From Entomortierella parvispora (taxonomy: Eukaryota > Mortierellomycota > Mortierellomycetes > Mortierellales > Mortierellaceae): a stretch of 64,000 nt of DNA. Below the pieces are notes generated by a model. The model searched no databases and was not told the origin of the DNA. It saw only the letters and a list, made by a program, of their open reading frames with translations. The DNA lies in the NCBI GenBank assembly GCA_963573315.1, contig OY752147.1, positions 992,001-1,056,000 on the forward strand, given 5' to 3'. Positions 62,226 through 64,000 of this stretch are shown one piece after another (the first letter of the stretch is position 1; every line of letters starts with the position of its first letter). Both the position numbers and the translations under genes were made by a program.

Positions 62226-63863
62226 CCTCGGTTGGGTTTAGGGTACGTTTCAGGAAAATAAAAAGAGAGGAATCGAGAGGAGCAAGGAGCAAGGAATGAG
62301 GAGCGAGGAATGAGGAATGGCACAACAAAGTGAGTTTGGCAACGCCAACCGTTTGTTTCCTCGGGTAAAGAGTGAGAGCGACAAAGGAAGCAGGAAGCAG
62401 GAAGAGAGGTAAGAGAGCGGACAGGGCGGAAGGCCCAGGGCTGAAATGAAGTATGAAGCTGACGACGGGTCGTTGCAGACCGAAGGACAAGGAAGACTGA
62501 GTGGAGGGGCAGGCGGGTGGATGTGTGGAGATGGGTGGTGGTGCGCCGGTGGAAGGGACGAAGAGAAGAGACGAAAAGACGACGGTGCCCACGCCCCCAA
62601 GGTGGTTGTCATTCTCACCCCCACCCCAACCAACGGTCTGTCCTGTTGACAAAGCGCAACCCTCTCTCTCCACTTGTCCACTGAGGAGCACGCGCTGGAG
62701 AAGCAGGGGGGAAGCGTCTAATGTGGTCCAGAGAGTGCAATGTATTTCCGTTGCACATGCTGTATTTGCATTTTTGCAGACGGCACTTTATGCAACACGT
62801 CCGCATCCTTCCTGTTCTTTTCTTCCCTTGTGCTCTCGTCTGTTGTTTCTTTCTCTTTGTCTTCTTGCAGCAACTCGTCGTTGTCGAGTGTTGATTGTTG
62901 TTGTTGTGTGTCAAAGAGGAGCTTTTTTCAGTAGCACGCGCCTCTTTGCTCTCTTGCTCATCAAAACTCAAAAGGCTACACGCTGTCACCGCGGCTTTGG
63001 CGGGGACGAACACCGACAGTACTATACTGCAATCTCTGTGTGGAGGAGGATACTTCTGCTCCACTTTTGTTCCGCCAATTGGTCAACGCCAAAAGTGATC
63101 TGCTGACTGGTGCAAGTTGTTGAGGTGGGGCCGAATTTTACTCCACCCACAATGGTCTAACATGAGTTCTGTTCCTTGGTCACATGACTATGCATTGAGG
63201 CAACAGCGCGGCCGTAGAGTAAACGACGCTGTTCTGTCGCCAAGAGCGAGTTTACGAGAGCCGGTTAGGCCCTGGCGATTGCTGATCTGCGATCAGACCA
63301 GGTTGCTTGCTGTAAGTCGGTATTTTAAGTAGACAACTAAAGAAAGAAGAAACAGGAGTCCCTGAAATACAGCAACTCGAGACTAGCAGGGTGACGGAGC
63401 GAAGAACAGACAGAAGGTCGGGAATTTCTATTTTGCTCATCGATTTCTTTTTTTTTTTCATTTACCGAGAATTCAACATCGTCCCAGCAGAAGGGGAGAA
63501 TAGGGTGGAACAGGGAGCCAAGACAGTGGACAAAGCGAAGGTGGAGGAGCAGAGAGATACCTCGAGTGACCGATCCGCGGATCAGGGGCGGAAGGCAGGG
63601 AAGATGGGTTGTTCTTCGGACCATCCCTCGCAGACTTTCACTCCTTTCTTCTTTTATCTCTTTCGTTTTTTTTTCTTCTTCTTCTTCTCCCTCCCTTCCA
63701 GTGCCTCCTCCTGTCCCTTCAACATCTCTTGAACACGTTTACCTTATATCTTCTATACATCCTACAGTCTGGATGCAATCTTCCTCTCCTAGCCTTCACA
63801 ACAGCACACTCACGACGACTGGACTGCCTGGATTTTGTATATACCCCCCGCTTTGTTCTCTTG
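62226..63863. other. Upstream region of the GPCR gene and right-end promoter
   Basis: About 1.6 kb. Strand-biased purine-rich leader of the GPCR gene (62250-62460), a GGTGG-rich stretch (62500-62560), CT-rich tracts, and a TTC-rich tract (63650-63690). No gene is supported; open frames follow the base bias. Confidence 0.5.
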
Positions 63864-64000
63864 ATGCCTTTGCAGCCAGACAGTCTTCCCAACCATCTTG
63901 GATGCTTTCACGAGAATCTCTACCAACCCGACCTCTCAGGCGAGCCACCATCTGTGATTGCTCAGGCTGAAGCGTGCTTCAAGCACTGCAGCATTGGCGC
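63864..64000 (+). CDS. Possible 5' exon of a gene running off the right edge
   Basis: A frame starting at ATG 63864 (MPLQPDSLPNHLGCFHEN) stays open to the last base. LGCFHEN followed by ACFKHCSIGA loosely recalls the start of a WSC-type Cys-rich domain, but the stretch is too short to be sure. The true start could be upstream in another frame (an ATG at 63772 begins MQSSSPSLHNSTLTT), or TTTGCAG at 63869-63875 could be a splice acceptor. Confidence 0.3.
   Translation, partial: MPLQPDSLPNHLGCFHENLYQPDLSGEPPSVIAQAEACFKHCSIG

Overview
This window looks like nuclear DNA of an early-diverging filamentous fungus, most likely Mucoromycota and probably Mortierellaceae. That placement is inferred from intron-dense genes with short introns, a fungal Frizzled-type receptor, the HOG and Skt5 gene repertoire, and abundant TnpB/Fanzor-type elements. 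No marker in the window proves the genus.

Layout. 1-1644 (+): 3' part of the response regulator SSK1. 1935-3573 (+): decayed allantoicase plus ureidoglycolate lyase. 3683-6532 (-): threonyl-tRNA synthetase. 6644-7958 (-): mitochondrial nuclease NUC1. 8221-10161 (+): TRAPPC13. 10191-14643 (-): a degraded element that joins an XPG/FEN-like nuclease to a TnpB/Fanzor-like RuvC nuclease. 15524-18896 (-): GYP7-type TBC Rab-GAP. 19149-20816 (-): GT31-like type II membrane protein. 21046-22878 (+): M14 carboxypeptidase. 22931-26284 (-): Skt5/Chs4 with a 65-residue glutamine run. 26915-28203 (+): enoyl-CoA hydratase. 28917-29747 (-): acidic protein of unknown function. 30144-35960 (+): large Fanzor-like nuclease, complete except for one in-frame TGA. 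36205-38413 (+): NBR1-like ZZ protein. 38768-41393 (+): glycogen branching enzyme. 41515-44707 (+): Nup82/Nup88-type nucleoporin.

44.8-49.0 kb is a repeat-rich stretch: a LINE RNase H relic, tRNA-Asn, inverted-repeat elements and a second Fanzor relic. 49193-51159 (-): G-protein alpha subunit. 52405-54501 (+): Hog1/p38-type MAP kinase. 54920-56025 (+): p24 cargo receptor. 56149-56220 (+): tRNA-Arg, followed by a small inverted-repeat element. 59404-62225 (-): Frizzled-like GPCR. A possible gene start lies at the right edge.

How the genes relate. Most are housekeeping and unlinked in function. Signalling is well represented (SSK1, HOG1, G-alpha, GPCR), as is secretion and cell-wall work (TRAPPC13, p24, Skt5, TBC Rab-GAP, GT31-like). 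The unusual content is the mobile-element layer: one almost complete Fanzor-like gene, one eroded XPG-TnpB fusion and one short relic. A dead allantoin-degradation locus is also unusual. Exon boundaries were read by eye from GT-AG or GC-AG signals and phase continuity. Most of the multi-exon models close exactly in frame.
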